The notes under the pieces: generated by a model
Told to the model about the DNA's origin: nothing
The model's input: the letters and a program-made list of their open reading frames with translations, nothing else
The model's database searches: none
Position numbers and translations under genes: made by a program
From: Nocardiopsis sp. MG754419
GTDB lineage: Bacteria; Actinomycetota; Actinomycetes; Streptosporangiales; Streptosporangiaceae
Direction: 5' to 3'
NCBI RefSeq assembly: GCF_018207095.1
Contig: NZ_QOCZ01000011.1
Location: 1 to 63,048, forward strand
DNA: 63,048 nt
In this document: piece after piece, positions 9,306 to 17,333 of the stretch
How the letters are laid out: every line of letters starts with the position of its first letter
Position numbering within the stretch: the stretch's first letter is position 1

Positions 9306-9503
9306 GTGGGCGGCCGGGCCGGTCAGGATGTGGCCGGCTCCGCGCTCGAAGCGACGGTGCAGGCGGGACAGGATCGGGAGATGGCCGAGCGAGGGGGCGT
9401 GAAGTTCCAGGAACCGGACCGGCTCACCCACTACTGGATGCTCCAGGCCCCGGAGGGTGTCGCCGAGATCCTGCGCCGTTTCCGGACCGCCCCGGGCCGG
9501 TGA
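9306..9503 (+). pseudogene. Alpha/beta-hydrolase C-terminal remnant
   Basis: The last about 45 codons before the TGA at 9501-9503 give a sequence with HYWMLQAPEGVAEILRRF, which resembles the final catalytic-His segment and last helix of alpha/beta hydrolases (GH-x-P-x-LEAPE...). No nucleophile elbow (GxSxG) or core strands occur upstream; the frame there is low-complexity. It looks like the tail of a deleted gene. The left boundary is approximate. Confidence 0.4.
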
Positions 9504-9764
9504 GTTCCTCCTGGCCGCACTGCGCTCGTGCCCGCATGGACAGGCTCGCTCGGAGCCCAGCGGCATCGGCCGCGAAGGGCGGCCCGTGGTCTCCCGTGCC
9601 GTCGGCATGGCAGACCACGGGCCGGGTGCTCACGCTCCTGCTTCAGTGGGGCCCGCATCCTGGTGAGTGGCGGGAGACTCCCCCGGCGCGCCGGCGCCTC
9701 CCGCACGCTCGGACCGGAACACCGCAGAGCCGTGTCCGGTTCGGGCCGCCCAGGAAGCCGTGAG

Positions 9765-10052
9765 TCAGTCCAGGGTGAGCACAACGTGCCCGCGTTTCCC
9801 ACGCTCGACATGACGGTAGGCCTCGGCGACCCGCTCGGCGGGACGCAGACCAGTAAAAGCGATCGTGGCGCGGCGTCGGCCGAACCACCGTGTCCACAGC
9901 GATCGCGGGAGGATCGCCAACGACGGCACCGTCGTCGTGGAGAGACCGTCCGGGGCGAGCAGGCGCCGCGCCCACCGGTAACCGCGACCGCCGTAGGCGT
10001 CGAACACGAGGTCGTACGGCTCGGACGCGACGATGGTGTCGAGGGAAGGCGC
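9765..10052 (-). pseudogene. Zinc-binding (MDR-type) dehydrogenase, C-terminal remnant
   Basis: Reading the minus strand from about 10052 to the stop at 9765 gives ASEPYDLVFDAYGGRGYRWA, then ARRLLAPDGLSTTT and HVERGKRGHVVLTLD. This is the back half of the Rossmann domain and C-terminus of medium-chain quinone oxidoreductase/alcohol dehydrogenase proteins. The N-terminal catalytic domain and the nucleotide-binding GxGxxG are missing, and no start with a ribosome site exists. It faces the hydrolase remnant, so about 700 bases here appear to be a decayed junction. Confidence 0.5.
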
Positions 10053-10260
10053 GGGTTCGGGGAACCGACGGCTCCCCGCCGGACACGGGTCAGCGGAAGC
10101 GGGGCGGTGCCCCGAGTACCGGCGGTGGGTGGCCTGGAACGCCTGGAAGAGGCCACCACAGAGGACTTTCTGGACATAGGGGGCGGGTATCGACGTTCGC
10201 CGGGTGTGACCGCTCCGGATTTCCTAGGGTCGGTCCGAAAAGACCCCTGAGGAGCTGTCG

Positions 10261-12015
10261 ATGTCCACACCTCCGGAGCGCCCCCTTCCGCCCAACCCCT
10301 ACCGCAACCTGGTCCTACTCTCGCTGATCACCCTTTCCGGCCACCGGCCGCCGCACGGGCTGCTGGAGCGCGCCCACCGGCTGGTCACCGGAGCACTTCC
10401 CCGCGGCCGGCGCCATCCCCGCCCGCACGAGTACGCCCGCACGCGCCGACGCGTCCTGCGCCGTTCCCTCTACCCGCGCGGTTGGCACCCGCTCGGACAC
10501 ACCGGGCTGCGGGTGTCGCCGCCCGACGGGCTGGGAGGTGAGGTCCGCGCCCTCGACGTGTTGGAGGGGCTGGACGCACCGGCCAGGGCGGCCTACGCCC
10601 TGCTGCGCTCGGAAGGGCTCGACGAGCGCGAGACCACCGACCTGCTCTCCTCGGTGGGCGTGCGCGACGCCACCACGGCCGTCGAGCGCGCCAAGAGCGT
10701 ACCCGAGGGTCCCCGTCTGCCCGACCCGACCGTCGTCCGGGTGAGCGGCCGCGGCGCTCTGCTGCATCGTCGCTCCGTGGTGGCCACCGGCGGTGCACTG
10801 GCGGCGGCACTGTTCGCGTTGACCCTCACCACCGCCGAACGCGAGGCCGGCGCCGACCTGCGCGCCCACGTGCACACCCCCGTGCAGCCGAGCCCCGCGG
10901 TGGAGCCCGACAGCTGGCGGGAGAGTTTCCGCCTCGACCTGACCGCCTGGCACCTGCGCGGCGACGCGACCGAGGACGAATCCCTGGTCCGGCGGGCCCT
11001 GGCCGCATGGAGCGAGCAGGAGGGCACGACCGGCCCGGACGCCCCGGACGCGCCGCGACCGATCTTCGCCGGGACGGTCGCCGAGCGCGACGTCGTTCTC
11101 CTGCACGACGGCCCCCGTCTGGCCCGCTACACCCTGCGGGAAGGCGAAGAACGTGTGGAGGTGTTCGCCGAGGCCGGCAACGGGGTGGCCAACTGGCCCG
11201 CCCTGCGTCTCGTCGACACCGACGAGGGCACGCACTACCTGCTACCGCCCTGGGTGAGCGAGATCGACAGCGCCGCGCTGGGCGACCCCGCCGACGGGTG
11301 GTCGTCGGTCCGCCAGGACGAACACGGCGTCACCGAGGCCCTGGTCACCGGCGACCACTGCGACGTGGGTCCGGTGCTGCGCATGCGCGCCCCCGAGGTG
11401 GCCCACGGTGAGCCCTACACGGCGATCGACCTGGGCGGGGTGGACACCGCGCACCTGGGGTACATGCCGCCCCCACCCTCCGAGATCCGGCGGCTGGGCC
11501 CGCACGAGGTGCTCGGCCCCGAACAGGGCTTCGACCTGTGGGCCGAACTGGCCTGCGCGGGCGACCCGCCCGAGGGCCCGGTGCGCACCGCCACCGCCTG
11601 GGAGTTCGCCGTCCAGGACCTGCCCGGCGGTGGCACCGGCCGCTGGACTTGTGTGCGCTTCGGTGGCCACGACGGTGGTGGCCTGGCCCGCGCCGTGTTG
11701 GTGACCGACACCGAGGAGGGGACCGACGCGGTGGTGGCCGGGCAACGCGAGGGAGGCTGGGATTGCAGCAACCTCAACCGGCAGATCGCCGCGGGCACCT
11801 GGTGGCAGGATCCGGAAGGAGGCTGGCACTACCTGGCCGCCGCCTCGCGCGAGGTCGCCGAACTCACCGTCTCCGGCGGTGTGGAGGGCACCGGTGAGGG
11901 GGGTGAGAACGTCCTGGAGGTGAACGGACCGAGGTCGCAGACCCGCCCGGCCGAGCCGGTGGATCTGGTCGCGGTCGACGTGCACGGCGAGGAGATGACC
12001 GTCCTGGCCCGCTGA
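10261..12015 (+). CDS. Membrane protein with sigma-factor-like N-terminus, unknown function
   Basis: A 584-residue protein starting at ATG 10261 after a tgaggagc ribosome site. Residues about 15-140 look like a degenerate sigma-70-like segment: a helical block followed by a region-4-like stretch (APARAAYALLRSEGLDERET, then SSVGVRDATTAVERAKS). A single membrane helix follows (about 174-190, ATGGALAAALFALTL), then a 390-residue extracytoplasmic domain rich in Asp/Glu and Trp with no recognised family and a few Cys. The layout suggests a membrane-anchored protein derived from a sigma/anti-sigma-type system. A -10-like TAGGGT lies upstream near 10228. A hairpin terminator follows at once. Confidence 0.7.
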   Translation: MSTPPERPLPPNPYRNLVLLSLITLSGHRPPHGLLERAHRLVTGALPRGRRHPRPHEYARTRRRVLRRSLYPRGWHPLGHTGLRVSPPDGLGGEVRALDVLEGLDAPARAAYALLRSEGLDERETTDLLSSVGVRDATTAVERAKSVPEGPRLPDPTVVRVSGRGALLHRRSVVATGGALAAALFALTLTTAEREAGADLRAHVHTPVQPSPAVEPDSWRESFRLDLTAWHLRGDATEDESLVRRALAAWSEQEGTTGPDAPDAPRPIFAGTVAERDVVLLHDGPRLARYTLREGEERVEVFAEAGNGVANWPALRLVDTDEGTHYLLPPWVSEIDSAALGDPADGWSSVRQDEHGVTEALVTGDHCDVGPVLRMRAPEVAHGEPYTAIDLGGVDTAHLGYMPPPPSEIRRLGPHEVLGPEQGFDLWAELACAGDPPEGPVRTATAWEFAVQDLPGGGTGRWTCVRFGGHDGGGLARAVLVTDTEEGTDAVVAGQREGGWDCSNLNRQIAAGTWWQDPEGGWHYLAAASREVAELTVSGGVEGTGEGGENVLEVNGPRSQTRPAEPVDLVAVDVHGEEMTVLAR

Positions 12016-12018
12016 ACC

Positions 12019-12042
12019 CGCTCGCCGGGGCCCCGGCGAGCG
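12019..12042 (+). terminator. Hairpin terminator after the 584-residue membrane protein gene
   Basis: Perfect 12+12 inverted repeat (CGCTCGCCGGGG then its complement), three bases after the stop codon. GC-rich stem without a U-tract. Confidence 0.6.
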
Positions 12043-12120
12043 CGCCCGTCCGACCGCGGCCCTTTCGCGGCGGGGCGCACGGGCGCTAGTCTGCGGTCGG
12101 GCCCCGTTGACGGGGTGCCA

Positions 12121-12192
12121 CGGTGTGTAGCTCAGAAGCAGAGCGCCCGGCTTCGGACCGGGAGGGCGCGGGGGCGGAACCCGCCGCACCGG
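12121..12192 (+). tRNA. tRNA-like cloverleaf, anticodon TCG (Arg-like), non-canonical
   Basis: The sequence folds into a full cloverleaf: acceptor stem 12121-12127 with 12185-12191 (seven pairs, one G-U), TA linker, D stem GCTC/GAGC with a seven-base loop, anticodon stem CCCGG/CCGGG (12146-12150, 12158-12162) with loop CTTCGGA placing TCG at 12153-12155, a five-base variable loop, and T stem GCGGG/CCCGC. However, the D loop lacks the G18-G19 pair and the T loop reads GGCGGAA instead of TTCRANY, so tertiary contacts are abnormal. CCA is not encoded. It may be a tRNA pseudogene or a dedicated tRNA-like element; it ends one base before the next ORF starts. Confidence 0.45.
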
Positions 12193-12193
12193 C

Positions 12194-14464
12194 ATGGAAC
12201 ACCCACCCCCCGCTCACGTGGGCACCGGCTATCCGGCCCGCCGACTGGCCGAGTCGCTGTCCACGGCCGCCTCCCACGACGACCCGGACGTGCGCCGGGC
12301 CGCGGAACAACGTGCCGCCTCGTGGCTGCGGGTCCTGGGCGGCATGAGTGAGGGGACGCTCACCATCGGGTCGCGCACCCCGGTCCGCGCGTTGCCGGCG
12401 TGGGTCACCCCCGAGGTGGCGCACGGTGGGTTCGCCACGGGCTCGGCCGCCGCGGGCGGGCCCCTGCGTCCGCACGAACTCGCCCTGATCGAACGCCACG
12501 GCCTGAAGTCCGATCGGGGTGCCCTGTACACGCACCACCTGAGCGAGCCCGGTCTGGCCCACCTGGGCGCGCTCCTGGACAGTGGTGGTTACGAACTCGA
12601 CCAACCCGAGCAGGCCGCCCTGCTCACGGTGGTATGGCTGCTACGGGCCGGCGACACCGCCGCCGCGCTGCGTCTGCTCAGCGCCCTGGACCCCTTCGCG
12701 GCGTCGCTGTGTCTGACCCCGCGCCCCGCCCCCGTCGTGAACCTGCCCGAGGGCTCGGTGTTCCGCTGGTCGGTGGGGAGCGTGCGCACGAACCTGGACC
12801 GTGTCGTCCGCGAGCCCGCGCGGGGGCCGGCGGCCCAGCGGGAGGCCCTGGCGGTGTGGAACCCCTTCACCGACCGTGTTCTGGCGCACTGGTGGGAGAC
12901 GACCGAGGACGGCGTGGTGGACACGCGTCGTCCCTCCGGTTGGCGGGCCCGCGGTGACGCCCTGCTCGACGAGTACGAGCGTCTGGCGGCCGAGCACACG
13001 TTGTGCACCAAGCACCGCGACCCCAAGGAGAACCTGGCGATCCTGCTCGCGGCGTTGCGCGCGTCCCTCACCGAGGGTTCCCCGGACGCACGTCGGTGGG
13101 GCCTTCTCCAGCACGCGGTCACCTCGATGGTGGCCAAGCGCGGTGTTCCCGGTTCGGATCGGCACTCGGCCGTGCGCGCCGTCCAGGCGGCGCACGCCGC
13201 CCTTCCGACCCACGCCGCGCAGGCCGCGCTGCTGCGTGAGCGGCTGGCCCCGTTCACCCCGAACTCCGGGCTGGCCGACCCCGACGCCGCCCTGGTCACG
13301 GCCTCACACGCTGAGGCGCGGGAGTTCGACGTCCCCGAGGCGTCCGTGATCGCCGCGCCGCTGCGCGCCAAGGTCGAACGGGCCGTCATCGCCCCTCTGG
13401 ACACCCTGGTGGAGCGCGGTCTGATCCCCTCCGCCGAGGTGATGGCGGGGCTGGTGCCCACCCTGGCCGCGGCCGCCGAGGCCGCCGCGATCGAGGACCC
13501 CTCCCTGGCGCGGTTGGTGGCCTCCCACCACCGCGCGTTCGCCGCACGGCGCTCCCTGCTATTGCTGAACCTGGCCTCCCAGGTCCGGCGCGAGGAACTG
13601 CCCTGGGTGCGCGAGGCGGCCGCGCACCACGCCACGGACGACCTGCGCGGATCGGCCGCGCGCTCGCTCATCACCCGTCTCGGCGCGACGATGCTGACCC
13701 ACTTTCCGGGGACCATCACGCCCAATCCGCTGGTGCGCGAGCTCAACGGGCTGGCGCGCACGGCGGGGTCGTCGGTGCGGTTCGTGGAGGAACTGGCCGC
13801 CGACATCTTCATGCGGGACTTCTCCACCAAGTACGTCGCGGCCGCCCGGTCCGCGGCGGACCTGTTGGAGGACGGCCTGTACGCCCGCTACTACGGCATC
13901 GACACCGCCCGGGTGTCGACCCTGAACGAGGAACGTGGTTCGGACGCCACGTCCTTCGCGGCCCTGTGCACCGAACGGGCCGGCCGGCCCGGTTGGTCCG
14001 TCGCCGGCAACGGCACGATCATCGAACAGGCGCAGATCCTCACCACCCACAACCTGGCGGCTCTGGTCCAGACCGGTGCGCGTCCCGCGGACGGTTGGGC
14101 CGAGGCCGCGCGCCGGGCGTATCTGCACATGGTGCGTCTGGTGGGATCGCTGCCGCGGGTGTTCGACGCCCCGGCCCACGTGAAGAACGCCGCGTTCGCC
14201 TGGCGTCAGACGGTGTTCCTGTTGTCCCGCTGCCCGTCGTCCGAGCAGCGCGCGACGCTGGAGTGGATGGAGCGGCAGGCCACGGAGCAGCCCTACCACG
14301 TGCGCGATCGTCTGGCTCCGCCCCTGGCGGGGCTGCGCGCGGCCGTGGCGGGTGAGGCGCCCTCCCGGGAGGAGGGTGTGGTCTTCCTGGGGTGGACCAC
14401 GCGCCCGCACTGGATGCTGCGGGTCGCTCCGGAGGCGCTGTCCTTCCAACGCAACGGTGATTGA
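12194..14464 (+). CDS. Large conserved hypothetical protein of actinomycetes
   Basis: A 756-residue, Ala/Leu/Arg-rich, mostly helical soluble protein. No catalytic motif, signal peptide or membrane segment is visible. The N-terminal part (residues about 20-110, with GMSEGTLTIGSRTPVRALPA and WVTPEVAHGGFATG) has the look of a family I associate with other actinomycetes, but I cannot name a function. The ATG at 12194 has no Shine-Dalgarno sequence because the tRNA-like structure ends immediately before it; GTG 12218 and ATG 12344 are alternative starts. The placement suggests that the cloverleaf may belong to the leader of this gene. Confidence 0.7.
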   Translation: MEHPPPAHVGTGYPARRLAESLSTAASHDDPDVRRAAEQRAASWLRVLGGMSEGTLTIGSRTPVRALPAWVTPEVAHGGFATGSAAAGGPLRPHELALIERHGLKSDRGALYTHHLSEPGLAHLGALLDSGGYELDQPEQAALLTVVWLLRAGDTAAALRLLSALDPFAASLCLTPRPAPVVNLPEGSVFRWSVGSVRTNLDRVVREPARGPAAQREALAVWNPFTDRVLAHWWETTEDGVVDTRRPSGWRARGDALLDEYERLAAEHTLCTKHRDPKENLAILLAALRASLTEGSPDARRWGLLQHAVTSMVAKRGVPGSDRHSAVRAVQAAHAALPTHAAQAALLRERLAPFTPNSGLADPDAALVTASHAEAREFDVPEASVIAAPLRAKVERAVIAPLDTLVERGLIPSAEVMAGLVPTLAAAAEAAAIEDPSLARLVASHHRAFAARRSLLLLNLASQVRREELPWVREAAAHHATDDLRGSAARSLITRLGATMLTHFPGTITPNPLVRELNGLARTAGSSVRFVEELAADIFMRDFSTKYVAAARSAADLLEDGLYARYYGIDTARVSTLNEERGSDATSFAALCTERAGRPGWSVAGNGTIIEQAQILTTHNLAALVQTGARPADGWAEAARRAYLHMVRLVGSLPRVFDAPAHVKNAAFAWRQTVFLLSRCPSSEQRATLEWMERQATEQPYHVRDRLAPPLAGLRAAVAGEAPSREEGVVFLGWTTRPHWMLRVAPEALSFQRNGD

Positions 14465-14706
14465 AACCGCGTACCGTACAGGTGGCCGGATCCGGCCATC
14501 CAGAGGTGGGCGTGCACGTGCAACCGCACCGCCGGTGATACCACTGGAATACGCAGCCGCCCACCTCGGGGACCCTACGGCCTTCGGAGCGGGAATTCCA
14601 GGCCGGGTTCGCTTCGTCCGGGAACACGACGTTCCTCCCCCGTCGAAGCCCCGCGGATCGGGGTCGGTTCCGCCTTCGGCCACGCGCCGTAGTTAGGGTG
14701 AGACGC

Positions 14707-14934
14707 ATGTCGATTTGGGCGCGGGGAGACCGTACCGGAAGGGTCGGAGAGGCCCTTCTGATGCTGGAGGGTCAGGGGATCATCGACGGTCTGGAGATCC
14801 TGCCGACCGAGGACAAGCCCTACCGCGTACGCGTCCCCGCGGGCATCGTCCACATGGACGAGGACGAGGCCGCCATGTTCGCCCTGGGCGCGGTCGTCGG
14901 CGCCTTCGGGGATGTGGCCCGGCAGCGCGTCTGA
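14707..14934 (+). CDS. Small hypothetical protein
   Basis: A 75-residue acidic protein (starts MSIWARGDRTGRVGEAL and contains DGLEILPTEDKPYRVRVPAG). The pattern of a short beta-rich stretch followed by a helical EDEAAMFALGAVVGAF tail is protein-like with normal codon bias, but the family is unknown. A TAGGGT -10 box at 14694-14699 lies seven bases before the ATG, which suggests a leaderless mRNA; GTG 14698 in the same frame would then fall inside the promoter and is unlikely. It converges with the TetR gene. Confidence 0.55.
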   Translation: MSIWARGDRTGRVGEALLMLEGQGIIDGLEILPTEDKPYRVRVPAGIVHMDEDEAAMFALGAVVGAFGDVARQRV

Positions 14935-14958
14935 TCCGGTCGGCCCGCCCCGAGGCCC

Positions 14959-15585
14959 CTACCGGCGACCCATGATGCGCAGGATCGCGTCCAGCAGCAG
15001 ATCCCGGACCATGGTCCGGTGCTCCTCATCCCGCTCGACCGTCAGTTCGCGGTTGAAGGTGGACAGGCACAGGCCCACCGTCATCTCGGCCAGGGGGCCC
15101 GCCGGGCGCCCGTCCTCGGGCAATTCCTCGACGAAGCGCCCGACCTCGATGGCCTCGCGCACCGCCTCGATCCACGGTCCGATCCGCTCGCGCCACCACT
15201 CCCGTGGCGGCCCGGGTTCGGCGCCCAACCCCGACGCGGCGGCGAGCAGGGGGCCGGACTCCAGCCAGAGCCCGATCCAGGCGTCCACCAGGCGCCCCAT
15301 GTAGCCGTCGATGGACTCCTTGCGTCCGAAGGTGAGGTCCACCCGGGAGGCGAACGCGGTGAGGCGCACGTCCACGGCGGCCTGGAGCACCTGGTTCTTG
15401 TGGTTGTAGTACCGGTAGACGGTGGAGCGGTCGATGTCGACGCCCTCGGTGATCTCCTTGTAGGTGATCCGGCTGAAGGGCTTGGTCCGCAGTGACTCCA
15501 CGAGGCTGTTCTGCAGCTGGAGCATGCGCTGTGCGGCGCGCGGTCCCCCGCCGATCCCCGAACCCGAATCCTGCGGTGCCGCCAT
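14959..15585 (-). CDS. TetR family transcriptional regulator
   Basis: A 208-residue regulator. The N-terminal helix-turn-helix reads RMLQLQNSLVESLRTKPFSR, then ITYKEITEGVDIDRSTVYRY and YNHKNQVLQAAVD, the standard TetR recognition-helix layout. The C-terminal ligand domain is helical. Start chosen at ATG 15585, giving a short Gly/Ser-rich lead-in. It lies directly downstream of the beta-glucosidase on the same strand and may be co-transcribed. The 120 bases between them have coding-like codon use in a different frame (see the separate entry), so the true N-terminus is uncertain. Confidence 0.82.
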   Translation of the reverse strand: MAAPQDSGSGIGGGPRAAQRMLQLQNSLVESLRTKPFSRITYKEITEGVDIDRSTVYRYYNHKNQVLQAAVDVRLTAFASRVDLTFGRKESIDGYMGRLVDAWIGLWLESGPLLAAASGLGAEPGPPREWWRERIGPWIEAVREAIEVGRFVEELPEDGRPAGPLAEMTVGLCLSTFNRELTVERDEEHRTMVRDLLLDAILRIMGRR

Positions 15586-15706
15586 ACCCGTTCCGTCCGT
15601 CCTGGGCCGCCACGGCCTTCGCGTACATGACGGTGTCCAGCTTGCCCCAGATCGAATCGGATGCCAACACGACGTTGGCCACCGGGGGAAGGCTGTGGCG
15701 GGCCAC
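15586..15706 (-). other. Coding-like stretch in another frame between bglC and the TetR gene
   Basis: From GTG 15706, seven bases after the beta-glucosidase stop, the minus strand encodes a start reading VARHSLPPVANVVLASDSIW and then WGKLDTVMYAKAVAAQDG with strongly G/C-ending codons. Past about 15590 the good codon bias moves to the TetR frame. It is either a short ORF coupled to both neighbours or the 5' end of the TetR gene separated by a frameshift or sequencing error. Confidence 0.35.
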
Positions 15707-15712
15707 GACCGG

Positions 15713-17125
15713 TCAGGCACCCGCCTCCCGTGAGCGCCGCGACCGGTGCTGGGTCAGGTAGTCGCGGTACCAGTGGAAGCTGTCCTTGGGATGGCGGTCC
15801 AGACGGTCGTAGTCGACCCGCACCAACCCGAACCGCCGGTCGTAGCCGAAGGCCCACTCGAAGTTGTCCAACAACGACCACACGAAGTATCCGCGCACGT
15901 CCACACCGGCTTTGATGGCGCGGCCCAGGGCCGCCAGGTGATCGCGCAGGTAGTCGACACGGTCGGTGTCGTGGACGCGACCGTCGGCGTCCGGGACGTC
16001 GGGCTCGGCCGAGCCGTTCTCCGTGATGAGGATCGGTGGCAGCCCCGGATAGCGACGGTCCAGGTCGACCAGGAGTTCGGTGAAGCTCTCGGGCACCACC
16101 GGCCACCCCATGGTGGTGTGGCGGACCTCCTCGTAGGGCACCTGCTCCACGCCGATGTCGACCGCGGTGCGCCGGGCGGGGTCGGGTTCGGTGTGCGGGG
16201 CGTCGCGCAGTTTGATCGGGCGGTAGAAGTTGACGCCGAGGAAGTCCAGCGGTCGCCCGATCGTGTCCAGGTCGCCCTCGACCCGGAAGGAGGCGTCGGC
16301 GAGCTCGCCCCACACCTCCTTCTCGTTGTCGGGGTAGGCGCCGGTGAAGAGGGGGTCGAACCAGGTGCGGTTGTGCAGGGTCCGGGCCCGTTCCACAGCG
16401 GCGTGGTCGGCCTCGGAACCGGTGGCGGGCACCAGGTGGTCGGGGTTCAGGGTGATGCCGACCTCGCCGACGTCGGCGGCGCGCAACGCTCCGACGGCCG
16501 TTCCGTGGGCCAGGAGCAGGTGGTGGGCGGCGGCCAGGGCACCTCGGCCCTCCCGTGTGCCGGGCGCGTGGCGGCCGACGGCGTGGCCGACGAAGGCCGA
16601 GCAGAACGGTTCGTTCAGGGTGATCCAGCGGTCGACGCGGTCACCGAGCCGTTCGGCGACGATGGCGGTGTACTCCCCGAAACGGTGGGCGGTGTCGCGG
16701 ACGCGCCAACCCCCCTCGTCCTCCAGGGCCTGGGGCAGGTCCCAGTGGTAGAGCGTGAGGACGGGGTCGATGCCGGCGGCGAGCAGGCCGTCGACCAGTC
16801 GGTCGTAGAAGGCCAGACCCTCGGGGTTGGGGCGCCCGCGACCGGTGGGCTGGATCCTGGGCCAGGACACCGAGAAGCGGTACAGGTCCACACCGAGGTC
16901 GGCCAGTAGGGCGACGTCCTCGGCGTGGCGATGGTAGTGGTCACAGGCCACGTCGCCGGTCTCGCCCCGGGCGACGCGGCCGGGGGTGCGGCAGTAGATG
17001 TCCCAGATCGAGGGTCCCCGGCCGTCCTCCTGGGCGGCGCCCTCGACCTGGTAGGCGGCGGTCGCGGTGCCGAACAGCAGGTGCGTGGGCAGCTCGGGGT
17101 GGTGTGGGGGGCGTGACGTGGCCAT
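15713..17125 (-). CDS. bglC: GH1 family beta-glucosidase
   Basis: A 470-residue family 1 glycoside hydrolase, full length for the family. N-terminal signature FLFGTATAAYQVEG-like (here LLFGTATAAYQVEGAAQEDG), acid/base Glu in TLNEPFC (about residue 168), nucleophile Glu in ILITENGSAEP (about 370), and DNFEWAFGYDRRFGLV near the C-terminus. There is no signal peptide, so it cleaves imported cellobiose or other beta-glucosides in the cytoplasm. The ATG 17125 has a strong AAAGGAGG site; upstream GTG/ATG codons fall in the operator. The CebR-type operator 15 bases upstream links it to cellobiose control as in Streptomyces bglC, although no cebEFG transporter is in the window. Confidence 0.93.
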   Translation of the reverse strand: MATSRPPHHPELPTHLLFGTATAAYQVEGAAQEDGRGPSIWDIYCRTPGRVARGETGDVACDHYHRHAEDVALLADLGVDLYRFSVSWPRIQPTGRGRPNPEGLAFYDRLVDGLLAAGIDPVLTLYHWDLPQALEDEGGWRVRDTAHRFGEYTAIVAERLGDRVDRWITLNEPFCSAFVGHAVGRHAPGTREGRGALAAAHHLLLAHGTAVGALRAADVGEVGITLNPDHLVPATGSEADHAAVERARTLHNRTWFDPLFTGAYPDNEKEVWGELADASFRVEGDLDTIGRPLDFLGVNFYRPIKLRDAPHTEPDPARRTAVDIGVEQVPYEEVRHTTMGWPVVPESFTELLVDLDRRYPGLPPILITENGSAEPDVPDADGRVHDTDRVDYLRDHLAALGRAIKAGVDVRGYFVWSLLDNFEWAFGYDRRFGLVRVDYDRLDRHPKDSFHWYRDYLTQHRSRRSREAGA

Positions 17126-17140
17126 GGGGTCGTCCTCCTT

Positions 17141-17154
17141 TGGGAGCGCTCCCA
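17141..17154 (-). promoter_or_regulatory. CebR operator (perfect 14-bp palindrome)
   Basis: TGGGAGCGCTCCCA, identical to the consensus CebR box described for Streptomyces cellulose-utilisation genes. It lies just upstream of the bglC ribosome site, so a bound LacI-family repressor would block transcription until cellobiose is present. Confidence 0.85.
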
Positions 17155-17333
17155 ATTGTGTTCCACGCCGACCCTCGGAGCAACCACCCCTGGGTGATCA
17201 TGACAACACCCTGAGTGCACTCGAAAAGTCGACCGAGCCGAGACCTCGTGCGCCGAACCGGATCCCGTCCCGCGCCGTCAGAACCTTCAGCGCGCACACG
17301 ACCCCATGAGCGCGCCGCAGAAAGGGCGAAGGC

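Noticed and set aside
14698..14706. GTG 14698 as start of the small protein
   Set aside because: It falls in the TAGGGT -10 element; ATG 14707 fits a leaderless transcript better.
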